A stretch of DNA of 64,000 nucleotides from Kosakonia radicincitans DSM 16656 (GTDB taxonomy: Bacteria; Pseudomonadota; Gammaproteobacteria; Enterobacterales; Enterobacteriaceae). Under the pieces are notes generated by a model. It did not search any database. It saw only the letters and a program-made list of their open reading frames with translations, and had not been told where the DNA came from. How positions within the stretch are numbered: position 1 is the stretch's first letter; every line of letters begins with the position of its first letter. The position numbers and the translations under genes were made by a program. Shown here piece by piece: positions 35,036 through 43,844 of this stretch. The stretch covers positions 1,054,001-1,118,000 of the forward strand of contig NZ_CP018016.1 of assembly GCF_000280495.2 (NCBI RefSeq). The letters are read 5' to 3'.

Positions 35036-38000
35036 ATGGATCTAAAAAGTGTATGCCCTTATTGCGGGGTAGGCTGCGGGCTGGTTATGAAAGTGGAAAA
35101 CCAGCGCATTATCAACGTAGTAGGGGATAAAACGCACCCCACCAATCAGGGGCGTTTATGCACCAAAGGTAAAAGCTGTGCGCAGGCGATTACCGCAGCG
35201 GGCAGGCTGGATCGCGCATGGCTGCGCACTTCGCGCCAGCAGGAGTCGGTGCCGGTCGGCATCGACAGCGCCATCACGCAAACCGCACAACGGTTGCGCG
35301 CCATTATCGATAATCATGGCCCTGATGCGCTGGCGCTGTATGTGTCCGGGCAGATGTCGCTGGAAGCGCAGTATCTGGCGAACAAGCTGGCAAAGGGGTT
35401 TATCGGCACGCAACATATCGAGTCCAACTCGCGGCTGTGCATGGCCAGCGCCGCCAGCGGCTATAAGCTGTCGCTGGGGGCTGACGGGCCGCCGGGATCT
35501 TATGATGATTTCGATCGCGCCGATCTCTTTCTGGTGATCGGCGCAAACATGGCCGACTGCCACCCGATCCTGTTTCTGCGCATGATGGACAGAGTCAAAG
35601 CCGGGGCAAAGCTGATTGTCGTCGATCCCCGCCGCACCGCCACGGCGGAGAAAGCCTCGCTGTTTTTGCAGATCAAACCCGGCACCGACCTCGCTTTGCT
35701 GAACGGTTTGCTCGGGTTACTGGTGCAGAACGGCCAGATCGACGAGGCGTTTATTGAACATTGCACCGAAGGCTGGCAGGCGATGCCGGATTTCTTGCAG
35801 GACTATTTACCGCAGCAGGTGGCCGAACGTACCGGGCTGGCGGAGGCGGACATTCGCCAGGCGGCACAGTGGATTGGCGAAGCCACCGAGTGGATGAGTT
35901 GCTGGACGATGGGGCTGAACCAGAGCACCCACGGCACCTGGAGCACCAATGCGCTGTGCAATTTGCATCTGGCAACAGGGGCGATTTGCCGTCCCGGCAG
36001 CGGCCCGTTCTCGCTGACCGGGCAGCCAAACGCGATGGGCGGGCGCGAAGTGGGCTATATGGGCGCAGGATTGCCCGGCCAGCGCTCGCTGCTGGTGGAA
36101 AAAGACAGAGCCTTTGTCGAGCAACTCTGGCAGCGCCCACCGGGTTCATTGCGCAGCGATAGCGGCCACGGCACGGTGTCGATGTTCGATGAGATGCGCG
36201 CCGGGAAAATTAAAGCCTGCTGGATAATCTGCACTAACCCGGTCGCCACGGTCCCCAATCGCCAGCAGGTGATTGCCGCGCTACAGCAGGCGGAACTGGT
36301 GATCACCCAGGATGCGTTTCTCGATACCGAAACCAACCGCTATGCCGATATTTTGCTGCCGGGCGCGCTGTGGGCGGAAGCGGAAGGGGTGATGATCAAC
36401 TCCGAACGCACCATGACGCTGATGCAGCAGGCGGTGTTGCCGCCGGGCGAGGCGCTGGCCGACTGGCAAATTATCGCCCGCGTGGCCTGCGAAATGGGCT
36501 ATGCCGAGGGTTTTACCTATGCCAGCGCTGCCGAAGTCTTCGACGAGATCCGCCAGTCGTATAACCCGGAAACCGGCTATGACATTCGCGGTGCCAGCCA
36601 TGCGCGGCTGCGCGAGATGCCGTTGCAATGGCCGTGCCCGCCGGATGACACACAGCAACGCCACCCGATTCGTTATCTGCAGCACTGCGCCACGGCGCGG
36701 GTGCGTTTCGCCACCGCCAGCGGCAAGGCGCAATTCTTCGCCCGCCCGGATCTGGCACCCGTGGAGATGCCGGATGACGAATTTCCGCTGGTGCTGAATA
36801 CCGGGCGCGTCCAGCACCAGTGGCATACCCTGACGAAAACCGGGAAGATCCCGATGCTCAATCAGCTTAACCCTGGTCCGTTTGTTGAAATCGCACCACA
36901 GGATGCCGAACGGCTCGGCATTCGAGAAAATGATCATGTGGATATTCGCTCCCGGCGCGGGCTGGCGACGCTACCTGCGGTGATCACCGATCGGGTCAGC
37001 CCCGGCACCTGTTTCGCGCCGTTTCACTGGAACGATCTGTTTGGCGACAGGCTGGCGATCAACGCGGTGACCAGCGACGCCGTCGATCCCATTTCACTGC
37101 AACCGGAACTGAAACATGCCGCCGTCGCGCTGACGCGCAGCGCGCAGCAGCCGGTGATGAGCGAAAAAAACGCCGTAACCGCGCAAGCCACGCCGGGCGT
37201 GCTGCTGGTGCTGTGGGCGTCAATGACCGGCAATGCGCAGGCCTTTGCCCGCCGCTGCGCCGGGCATTTTCTCGATGCCGGGCAGGCGGTAAAACTGCGG
37301 GGAATGGAGAGCGTCGGCGTGGCCGATATTGCCGCCGCCTCGCACGTATTACTGGTTGCCAGTACCTTCGGCGATGGCGATCCGCCGGACAATGGCGCGG
37401 CGCTGTGGGCCGCGCTGGAAAGCGACAGCGCGCCTGAACTTACCGGTATCGCCTTTTCCGTGCTGGCCTTTGGCGACACCAGCTACGATCGGTTTTGCGG
37501 CTTTGGCCGCAAGCTTGATGCCCGTCTGGCAGCGCTGGGCGCTCAGCGGCTGGTGGCGCGCCATGAATGCGATGCTGGCGATAATGCGCCAGCGCAGCAG
37601 TGGCTGAATGCGGTGCAGCGCGCGCTGCTCGGTGAGGTCATCGCGGAAACCGGCGAAACGCAACCAAAGCCTGGCTTTAGCCGCCATCAGCCGTTAACTG
37701 TTCCGCTGGTAGTCAATCAGCGGCTGAACGCGTCGGTGGCGCAAAAAGAGATCCGCCAGGTGGTTTTTGATCTGCAAGGCAGCGGCATGCATTACGAGGC
37801 GGGCGATGCGCTCGGCGTCTGGCCGATCAACTGCCCGCAGCAGGTTGATCAGATACTGCGTCTGCTGGAACTGGATGCACAAACGCCGGTACAACTGAGT
37901 GATAAAGGTGAAATGACGTTACGTGAAGCGCTGACCAACGAGATGGATATCACGCGCATTACTCCGGAAATCATGCGGTTTGTCTGTGAACAGACCGGCA

Positions 38001-38776
38001 ACGCGGCGCTAAAAACGCGGCTCGACAACACCGGGGAATTATCGCAGTGGCTGTGGGGACGCCAGCTTAGCGATCTGCTGCAGATGTCCCCGGTTCGCGC
38101 GTCGGCGCAGGCGTGGTTGTCGGTGCTGCGCCGTTTACAGCCGCGCTTCTACTCCATTTCTTCCAGCCCAAAGGTTTCGCCGCAGCAGGTAGCGCTGACG
38201 GTCGCGACGGTGCGTTATGGTGAAGGGAATCAGCGCGGTGGCGTCTGCTCAACGTTTCTCGCCGACCGGGCGACCAGCGCGGCAGTATTTATTCACTCGT
38301 CGCCGCACTTCCGTCTGCCCGCCAACCCGCAAACGCCGGTGATTATGGTTGGCGCGGGCACCGGTATCGCGCCGTTTCGCGGCTTCTTACAGGAACGGCA
38401 GGCCACCGCTGCGCCGGGCCGCAACTGGCTGTTCTTTGGCGAGCAGCATGCGGCAACGGATTTCTGGTATCAGGAGGAGCTGGAAGCCTGGCAGCGCGGC
38501 GGCGTTCTGCACCGCCTGAGCACGGCGTTTTCCCGCGATCAGGCGGAAAAAATCTACGTGCAGCACCGCATGGTGGAAGAGGGGGCTGAGCTGTGGCGCT
38601 GGCTGTGCGACGGCGCCTGTTTTTATGTCTGCGGCGATGCCAGCCAGATGGCGAAAGATGTCGACGCGGCGTTAAAGCAGGTGGTGCAAACCTTTGGCGG
38701 CATGCGCGCCGATGAGGCCAGCGACTGGGTGGCGGCACTGGCGCGCGAGAAACGCTACCTGCGGGATGTCTATTAG
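35036..38776 (+). CDS. nasA: Assimilatory nitrate reductase fused to a CysJ-like diflavin reductase
   Basis: A 1246-residue fusion. Residues 1-about 700 are a molybdopterin nitrate reductase of the NasA type: N-terminal 4Fe-4S ligands Cys7, Cys10, Cys14 and Cys42 (CPYCGVGC ... GRLCTKGKSC), then ESNSRLCMASAASGYK and the C-terminal cofactor segment NTGRVQHQWHTLTKTGK. Residues about 720-865 form a flavodoxin FMN domain (LLVLWASMTGNAQAFA, VASTFGDGDPPDNG). About 885-1246 form a CysJ/ferredoxin-NADP reductase-like FAD and NAD(P) module, with FYSISSSP near 1036 and GAGTGIAPFRGFLQER near 1106. This module replaces the separate NADH reductase NasC, which is absent. The C-terminal 2Fe-2S BFD domain of Klebsiella NasA is not present. 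Electrons should pass NAD(P)H-FAD-FMN-4Fe4S-Mo in one chain. It is the last gene of the operon. Confidence 0.93.
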   Translation: MDLKSVCPYCGVGCGLVMKVENQRIINVVGDKTHPTNQGRLCTKGKSCAQAITAAGRLDRAWLRTSRQQESVPVGIDSAITQTAQRLRAIIDNHGPDALALYVSGQMSLEAQYLANKLAKGFIGTQHIESNSRLCMASAASGYKLSLGADGPPGSYDDFDRADLFLVIGANMADCHPILFLRMMDRVKAGAKLIVVDPRRTATAEKASLFLQIKPGTDLALLNGLLGLLVQNGQIDEAFIEHCTEGWQAMPDFLQDYLPQQVAERTGLAEADIRQAAQWIGEATEWMSCWTMGLNQSTHGTWSTNALCNLHLATGAICRPGSGPFSLTGQPNAMGGREVGYMGAGLPGQRSLLVEKDRAFVEQLWQRPPGSLRSDSGHGTVSMFDEMRAGKIKACWIICTNPVATVPNRQQVIAALQQAELVITQDAFLDTETNRYADILLPGALWAEAEGVMINSERTMTLMQQAVLPPGEALADWQIIARVACEMGYAEGFTYASAAEVFDEIRQSYNPETGYDIRGASHARLREMPLQWPCPPDDTQQRHPIRYLQHCATARVRFATASGKAQFFARPDLAPVEMPDDEFPLVLNTGRVQHQWHTLTKTGKIPMLNQLNPGPFVEIAPQDAERLGIRENDHVDIRSRRGLATLPAVITDRVSPGTCFAPFHWNDLFGDRLAINAVTSDAVDPISLQPELKHAAVALTRSAQQPVMSEKNAVTAQATPGVLLVLWASMTGNAQAFARRCAGHFLDAGQAVKLRGMESVGVADIAAASHVLLVASTFGDGDPPDNGAALWAALESDSAPELTGIAFSVLAFGDTSYDRFCGFGRKLDARLAALGAQRLVARHECDAGDNAPAQQWLNAVQRALLGEVIAETGETQPKPGFSRHQPLTVPLVVNQRLNASVAQKEIRQVVFDLQGSGMHYEAGDALGVWPINCPQQVDQILRLLELDAQTPVQLSDKGEMTLREALTNEMDITRITPEIMRFVCEQTGNAALKTRLDNTGELSQWLWGRQLSDLLQMSPVRASAQAWLSVLRRLQPRFYSISSSPKVSPQQVALTVATVRYGEGNQRGGVCSTFLADRATSAAVFIHSSPHFRLPANPQTPVIMVGAGTGIAPFRGFLQERQATAAPGRNWLFFGEQHAATDFWYQEELEAWQRGGVLHRLSTAFSRDQAEKIYVQHRMVEEGAELWRWLCDGACFYVCGDASQMAKDVDAALKQVVQTFGGMRADEASDWVAALAREKRYLRDVY

Positions 38777-38855
38777 TGGTTTACGGCGGCGGTTTATCAT
38801 CACCAGCAGTCTGGCAAAGCTCAGCGGAACCCGGCAACCGCAGGGCGATGCTGGC

Positions 38856-40178
38856 TTATGCATCACCCGGTAGCGAAGGGCGGCTGGTGACCATCATCCG
38901 GCGCAGAAAACCGATATCACGCGTTTGTTCCAGATCCGCTAATTGCTGGTAAAGCGCCTGCGCATCGGGCAGATGCGCGCAGCAATCGAGGAATTTCGCC
39001 TGCCGTTCCGCCTCGCTGAACGGTTCTTCCAGCACACCTTTTGCCTGCCAGCGCGAGTGGCGAAGCGTGCGGCCATCTTTAAGCGTTACTGTCAGCGTAT
39101 GCGGCAGCGCGGCGTTTTCATTTTCCTGCTCTGCTGTCCAGTGGCTCATGGTAATACGCGCCAGTTTCTGCGCATCGCTCTGCGCAGCAACGGCCTGCGG
39201 CGTGAAATCCGAAACGCTGAGCGCCCCTTTTTCCAGCATCACCGCCACGCAGTAAGGCATGGAAAACCGCGCCTGCATTTCGTCAGCGGGTTGCGGGTAC
39301 GCCAGGTTGCGCCAGTTGGCAATGCCCACCTGGCAGTGCACCTGTTCAACTTCATCGGTATGGAAGAGCTGTTGCGCCTGCAAATCGGCAATTGCATCCA
39401 GAATGCGGTGCGTCGAGCCGCAACAGGGGTGTTTTTTCGGCATGACGCCGATGCGCTCAATCACATGCTGGCGGTCGTTAAGCCAGCCCGGCTGGCTTAA
39501 CGTTCCGGCATAGAGTTCGGCAAAACCCTGCGGGCATTCAAAAATATCCAGCCTGCCGTGCATCCCCGTGCGGGCAAGGATTGCGGCTTCAACGGCGTTA
39601 CGCGCGGCCATACCAGCATGAAACGGTTTGAGCGGCGTGCCAAACTGGCCTTTTACACCGCTGGCCATGCTGACCGATATGCTCAGCGTGCGGGCAATGC
39701 CTGGCGCATCTTGCCCCATCAGCGCTGCCACGCCTGCGGCGCTACCGATGCAGCCAATGGTCGATGTGCCGTGCCATCCGGCGGTGTAATGGCCGTAACC
39801 GGTCGCTTCACCAATAAACGCCTGCGCCTGCAAACCCACCAGATAAGCGGCAATCAGCTCCGCGCCGCTGCTGTTCTGCGCCAGTGCCACCGGTAACAGA
39901 GCCGGGAGCAGTACGGCGGAAGCGTGGCTCATGCCCGGCGTAAAATTATCGTCATAGTCGATGGCGTGCGCAGCGGTAGCGTTCACCAGCGCCGCCTGTG
40001 CGGCACTGCGCGGCGAATCGTGCCACGCCTCGCTTACCGCGCGGGTGGAAAAGTCATTCTGCCCGGCGACCATGCAGGCCAGCGTATCGGTAATGGCTTC
40101 GCGCGCCAGCGTTTTTGCCCGCTCGCTAAAGGGCTGCGGTGCGGCGCACCAGCGCGCCAGCGTTTCGATCAGTGTCAT
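38856..40178 (-). CDS. MmgE/PrpD family protein
   Basis: A 440-residue protein of the MmgE/PrpD superfamily, which includes 2-methylcitrate dehydratase, cis-aconitate decarboxylase and iminodisuccinate epimerase. Family marks are the N-terminal IETLARWCAAPQPFSERAKT, the signature HAIDYDDNFTPGMSHASAVLLPALL near residues 75-100, and the mid-protein GATGYGHYTAGWHGTSTIG-type segment. The start at 40178 has GGAAGGAG upstream. The reaction is not predictable; acid-base chemistry on a dicarboxylate or amino-dicarboxylate is typical. It is the last gene of the ABC/peptidase operon, 31 bp after the second ATPase, so its substrate is probably the compound imported and deacylated by that operon. Confidence 0.88.
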   Translation of the reverse strand: MTLIETLARWCAAPQPFSERAKTLAREAITDTLACMVAGQNDFSTRAVSEAWHDSPRSAAQAALVNATAAHAIDYDDNFTPGMSHASAVLLPALLPVALAQNSSGAELIAAYLVGLQAQAFIGEATGYGHYTAGWHGTSTIGCIGSAAGVAALMGQDAPGIARTLSISVSMASGVKGQFGTPLKPFHAGMAARNAVEAAILARTGMHGRLDIFECPQGFAELYAGTLSQPGWLNDRQHVIERIGVMPKKHPCCGSTHRILDAIADLQAQQLFHTDEVEQVHCQVGIANWRNLAYPQPADEMQARFSMPYCVAVMLEKGALSVSDFTPQAVAAQSDAQKLARITMSHWTAEQENENAALPHTLTVTLKDGRTLRHSRWQAKGVLEEPFSEAERQAKFLDCCAHLPDAQALYQQLADLEQTRDIGFLRRMMVTSRPSLPGDA

Positions 40179-40209
40179 GATGCCAACTCCTTCCGACGCC
40201 AGATGGCGC

Positions 40210-40974
40210 TTATGCTTCACTCGCCGCGAGAAACTCACGGGTATAGGTTTCTTGCGCGTCGCCCTTTCGTAAACGCGCCGCACTGATCTCTTCCAGCAAT
40301 TTCCCCTGATACATCACGCCAACGCGTTCGCAAAGGTGGGTAACCACCGCCAAATCGTGGGTGACCAAAAGGTAGGTCAGGTTGCGCTGCTGGTGCATGC
40401 GGCTGAGTAAGTTGAGGATCTCCGCCTGGACAGAAACATCCAGCGCGGAAGTAGGCTCATCAAGCAGCAGAACCGACGGTTCGAGGATCAACGCGCGGGC
40501 AATCGCCACGCGCTGGCGCTGGCCGCCGGAGAGCTGGTGCGGATAGCGGTAACGAAAAGCGTCAGAGAGGCCGACCGCATGCAGCACCTCGCTGATCCGC
40601 GCTTCGTGCCGATCCATATCGTGCAGTTTTAGCGGCTCGCGCAGGCTGGCCCACACCATTTTTCGCGGGTGCAGCGAGGCATACGGATCCTGAAAAACCA
40701 TCTGTACCTGACGGTAAAAGGCTTTGTCGCGGTGCGGCTGTTGTTCACGGTTATTAAACAAAATATGGCCGTGATAGTCCGGGTTTAGCCCGGCCAGCGC
40801 CCGCAGAATGGTGGATTTTCCACAGCCGGATTCGCCAATCAGGCCGTAACTTTCACCGCGTGCCAGCATCAGGCAGACATCGTTCACCACCTGGCGGCGC
40901 TGGTTGCCCTGACCAAAAGCAATGGCGAGATTGACCATTTCAACGGCGCGTTCGGTTGTTGGGATCGGGTTCAT
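40210..40974 (-). CDS. Peptide-type ABC transporter ATPase (DppF/OppF-like)
   Basis: A 254-residue ABC ATPase with Walker A GESGCGKST (near residues 44-52), Q-loop MVFQDPYASLHPR, signature LSGGQRQRVAIARAL, Walker [13 protein letters not shown] and switch VTHDLAVV. The extension typical of OppF, including the C-terminal zinc/Fe-S-binding region, is short here (ends DAQETYTREFLAASEA). Its start overlaps the stop of the neighbouring ATPase by 4 bp (ATGA). It pairs with that protein to energise the five-component importer. Confidence 0.92.
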   Translation of the reverse strand: MNPIPTTERAVEMVNLAIAFGQGNQRRQVVNDVCLMLARGESYGLIGESGCGKSTILRALAGLNPDYHGHILFNNREQQPHRDKAFYRQVQMVFQDPYASLHPRKMVWASLREPLKLHDMDRHEARISEVLHAVGLSDAFRYRYPHQLSGGQRQRVAIARALILEPSVLLLDEPTSALDVSVQAEILNLLSRMHQQRNLTYLLVTHDLAVVTHLCERVGVMYQGKLLEEISAARLRKGDAQETYTREFLAASEA

Positions 40975-41837
40975 TGGGCTACTCCATTGCGGTAATTGGG
41001 GCCGTTGAGCCAGGCGGGATCGCGCGTCGGCACGCGCAGCGTTTCTACCGGTTCGCGCAGCCGGGGCTGGCTGGCGAGCAGCGCCTGAGTATAGGGATGG
41101 CAGGCCTGGTCAAGTTCGCTGGCACGGATCTCTTCGACAATGCGCCCGGCGTACATCACCAGCACCCGGTCGCAGAAACGCGACACCAGGTTTAAATCAT
41201 GAGTGATAAACAGCAGCCCGGTCTGGCGGCGTTGCAGTTGCTCATCAAGAATGCTGAGCACCTGGCGGCGCACAGTGACATCCAGCGCCGAGGTTGGTTC
41301 GTCGGCGATGATCAGATCCGGTTCCGGGATCAACATCATGGCGATCATCACCCGCTGCCCCATACCGCCAGAGATTTCGTGCGGGTAGAGGCGGGCGACT
41401 TTCGCCACCTCGCGAATATGCACTGACTCCAGCATCTCCAGCGCGCGGGCGCGGGCTTCCTCTTTGCTGACGCGACGGTGTAAACGCCAGGCTTCCGCCA
41501 CCTGATCGCCAATGCGCATTAACGGATTCAGCGAAAAGCGCGGGTCTTGCAGGATCATCGAAATGCGGTTGCCGCGAATAGTGCGCATTTGCCGTTCGCT
41601 GGCGTTCAGCAGATCGAACTCACCGAAACGCATTTTAGCGGCCCGCACCTGGCCGATTTTCGGCGTCAGCTTCAGCAGGGCACGGCAGGTCTGTGATTTC
41701 CCCGAACCGGATTCGCCGACAATCGCAACCTTTTCCCGCCCTACCTGAAAGCTCACGTCGCGCACCGCGAGGTTATCTTCGTGCGCCCCTTTAAACAGGA
41801 TGCTGAGGTTTTCTACTTCCAGCAGTTGATTATTCAT
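40971..41837 (-). CDS. Peptide-type ABC transporter ATPase (DppD/OppD-like)
   Basis: A 288-residue ABC ATPase. It has Walker [10 protein letters not shown] (near residues 39-47), Q-loop [17 protein letters not shown], signature [15 protein letters not shown], Walker [13 protein letters not shown] and switch FITHDLNLV. The C-terminal [20 protein letters not shown] is the usual OppD-type tail. It overlaps the permease gene upstream by 8 bp and the second ATPase gene by 4 bp, showing tight translational coupling within the operon. Confidence 0.92.
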   Translation of the reverse strand: MNNQLLEVENLSILFKGAHEDNLAVRDVSFQVGREKVAIVGESGSGKSQTCRALLKLTPKIGQVRAAKMRFGEFDLLNASERQMRTIRGNRISMILQDPRFSLNPLMRIGDQVAEAWRLHRRVSKEEARARALEMLESVHIREVAKVARLYPHEISGGMGQRVMIAMMLIPEPDLIIADEPTSALDVTVRRQVLSILDEQLQRRQTGLLFITHDLNLVSRFCDRVLVMYAGRIVEEIRASELDQACHPYTQALLASQPRLREPVETLRVPTRDPAWLNGPNYRNGVAQ

Positions 41838-42762
41838 GGCGGATATCCATTACATCGCGCAGGCCATCGCCGAGCAGGTTAAAGGCCAGGCTGGTAAACA
41901 AAATCGCTAAACCGGGAATGGCGGCAATCCAGCCATTGTTCAGCATAAATTCGCGCCCGGAGGCCAGCATCGCGCCCCATTCCGGGCTGGGTGCCTGCGC
42001 GCCAAGGCCAAGAAAGCCAAGCCCGGCGGCGGTGAGAATAATCGCCGCCATATTGAGCGTGACGCGCACCACCACCGATGGCAGGCACATTGGCATCACG
42101 TGGCGCAAAATGATGTGCCACGCCGATGCGCCCTGTAAGCGCACCGCTGCGATGTAATCCATCTTGCGGATAGCCAGCGTTTCAGCGCGTGCCAGGCGGG
42201 CAATCGGCGGCCAGGCGGAGAGGGAAATGGCGATAATCGCATTCTCAATGCCGGGGCCGAGGGCAGCGACAAACGCCAGTGCGAGGATCAGACTGGGGAA
42301 GGCAAGAAAGATATCCACCAGCCGCATCAGCAGCGTATCGACGCGCCCGCCGAGATAGCCCGCCGTGGCGCCAATCACCAGCCCGAGCGGGGTGATAATC
42401 AGCGCCGTCAACCCGGTGATATAGAGCGTGATGCGCGCGCCATAAAGCAGGCGGCTGAAGATGTCGCGCCCCAGTTCATCGGTGCCGAGCCAGTGCTCCG
42501 CACTCGGGGGCTGCAGGCGCAGCGCCAGGTTTTGCGCGTAGATATCGTGGTTTGCCAGCCACGGCGCAAACAGCGCGGCGGCAACAATGATCAGCAGCAC
42601 CAGCAGGCCAAACAGCGCGGAGTGGTTGGCGCAAAAACGTCGCCACTGGATCCAGGCAAGCTGAACTCTGGCCTGCAACGGGGTTTGCGGCGCCGGATCG
42701 CGCAGCCACGCGCGCAGCCCCTGGCGCGGATGGGCGCGCAGGTATTTGGTCGAATCGGTCAT
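41830..42762 (-). CDS. Peptide-type ABC transporter permease (DppC-like)
   Basis: A 310-residue permease. After a basic N-terminus and first helix (SALFGLLVLLIIVAAALFAP), the family motif HWLGTDELGRDIFSRLLYGARI appears near residues 95-116. A DppC-type core follows, with the coupling loop ASAWHIILRHVMPMCLPS, and the protein ends [19 protein letters not shown] at 42762 is chosen for its GGGAGGAG ribosome site; an upstream in-frame start would overlap the neighbouring permease extensively. It overlaps the DppB-like stop by 4 bp. Confidence 0.92.
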   Translation of the reverse strand: MTDSTKYLRAHPRQGLRAWLRDPAPQTPLQARVQLAWIQWRRFCANHSALFGLLVLLIIVAAALFAPWLANHDIYAQNLALRLQPPSAEHWLGTDELGRDIFSRLLYGARITLYITGLTALIITPLGLVIGATAGYLGGRVDTLLMRLVDIFLAFPSLILALAFVAALGPGIENAIIAISLSAWPPIARLARAETLAIRKMDYIAAVRLQGASAWHIILRHVMPMCLPSVVVRVTLNMAAIILTAAGLGFLGLGAQAPSPEWGAMLASGREFMLNNGWIAAIPGLAILFTSLAFNLLGDGLRDVMDIRHE

Positions 42763-43832
42763 TGCTCCTCCCGTCGCGTGCGCGGATCGAAGATGCGGTA
42801 CAGCAGATCGCACAGCAGGTTAAGGGCGACAAAAATCGCGCCGGTCAGCAGAGTGCAGCCGACCACGGCATTCATATCGCCCGCCAGCAGAGCGTTGGTC
42901 AGGTAGCGGCCAAAACCGGGCCAGGCAAAGACGGTTTCCGTCAATACCGCCCCTTCCAGCAGCCACGCCCAGGAGAGCGCCACCACGGTCAGCACCGGCA
43001 CGGCAATATTGCGAAACGCATGTACCCAGACGCAGCGCGCCCAGGACAAACCTTTGACGCGGGCAGTGATGATGTACTCCTGGGAAAGCTGCTCGATCAT
43101 AAAACTGCGGGTCATGCGGCTGATATACGCCAGCGCGCTCAGCCCGAGGATCGAGGCGGGCAGAATGATGTGGCTGAAGACGTTTTTGAATACCGCCCAG
43201 TTGCCGCTCAGTGCGCCATCCAGCAGCCAGAATCCGGTGACCGGGTGTAGCTCGAATTCGTAGATAAAGTCGATGCGCCCCGGACCACCGATCCAGCCAA
43301 GGGTGGCGTAAAACAGCAGCAGCCCCATTAACCCCAGCCAGAAGTGCGGCGTGGAGTAACTCAGCAAACCGACAAAACGGATCAGGTGATCAAACCACGA
43401 GTTGCGATACATTGCGGCGAAAACCCCGGCGGGAATGCCGAGGCCGACGCCAATTATCGCCGCCACCGTGGCCAGTTCCAGCGTTGCCGGAAAGACGCGG
43501 GCGATATCCTGCGCCACAGGCTGGCTGGTGGTCAGCGCGGTGCCGAAATCCAGGTGCAGCAACTGCCAGACATAATCGACAAACTGTTTCCACAGCGGCT
43601 GATTCAGCCCGAGTTGCGCATACATCTTCTCGTAGGCTTCGTGGCTGGCGTTATCGCCAATCACCGCCACTACCGGGTCGATAGGCAGCAGCCGACCGAT
43701 AAAGAAGGTCAGCGCCGCCAGCCCCAGCAGCGTACAGCAGATGGAAAGGGCTCCCCGGAAGACACGGCCTGTCAGGCGCATCCACGGCGGCGGAGCGTTA
43801 TCGGTTGTGGTCGGTGCAATAACCTGAGACAT
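42759..43832 (-). CDS. Peptide-type ABC transporter permease (DppB-like)
   Basis: A 357-residue permease, somewhat longer than DppB (339) because of an extended N-terminal tail before the first helix. Family features are the first helix GLAALTFFIGRLLPIDPVVAV, the large periplasmic segment with GLNQPLWKQFVDYVWQLLHLDFG, and the core AFRNIAVPVLTVVALSWAWLLEGAVLTETVFAWPG. ATG at 43832 is favoured over a TTG two codons upstream because GGAGG is correctly spaced. It forms the channel with the DppC-like protein and lies 12 bp after the binding-protein gene. Confidence 0.92.
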   Translation of the reverse strand: MSQVIAPTTTDNAPPPWMRLTGRVFRGALSICCTLLGLAALTFFIGRLLPIDPVVAVIGDNASHEAYEKMYAQLGLNQPLWKQFVDYVWQLLHLDFGTALTTSQPVAQDIARVFPATLELATVAAIIGVGLGIPAGVFAAMYRNSWFDHLIRFVGLLSYSTPHFWLGLMGLLLFYATLGWIGGPGRIDFIYEFELHPVTGFWLLDGALSGNWAVFKNVFSHIILPASILGLSALAYISRMTRSFMIEQLSQEYIITARVKGLSWARCVWVHAFRNIAVPVLTVVALSWAWLLEGAVLTETVFAWPGFGRYLTNALLAGDMNAVVGCTLLTGAIFVALNLLCDLLYRIFDPRTRREEQ

Positions 43833-43844
43833 CAGCAACCTCCA

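Noticed and set aside
38777..38855. Terminator after the nasA fusion gene
   Set aside because: No stem with a T run was visible in the 79 bp between the convergent stops.
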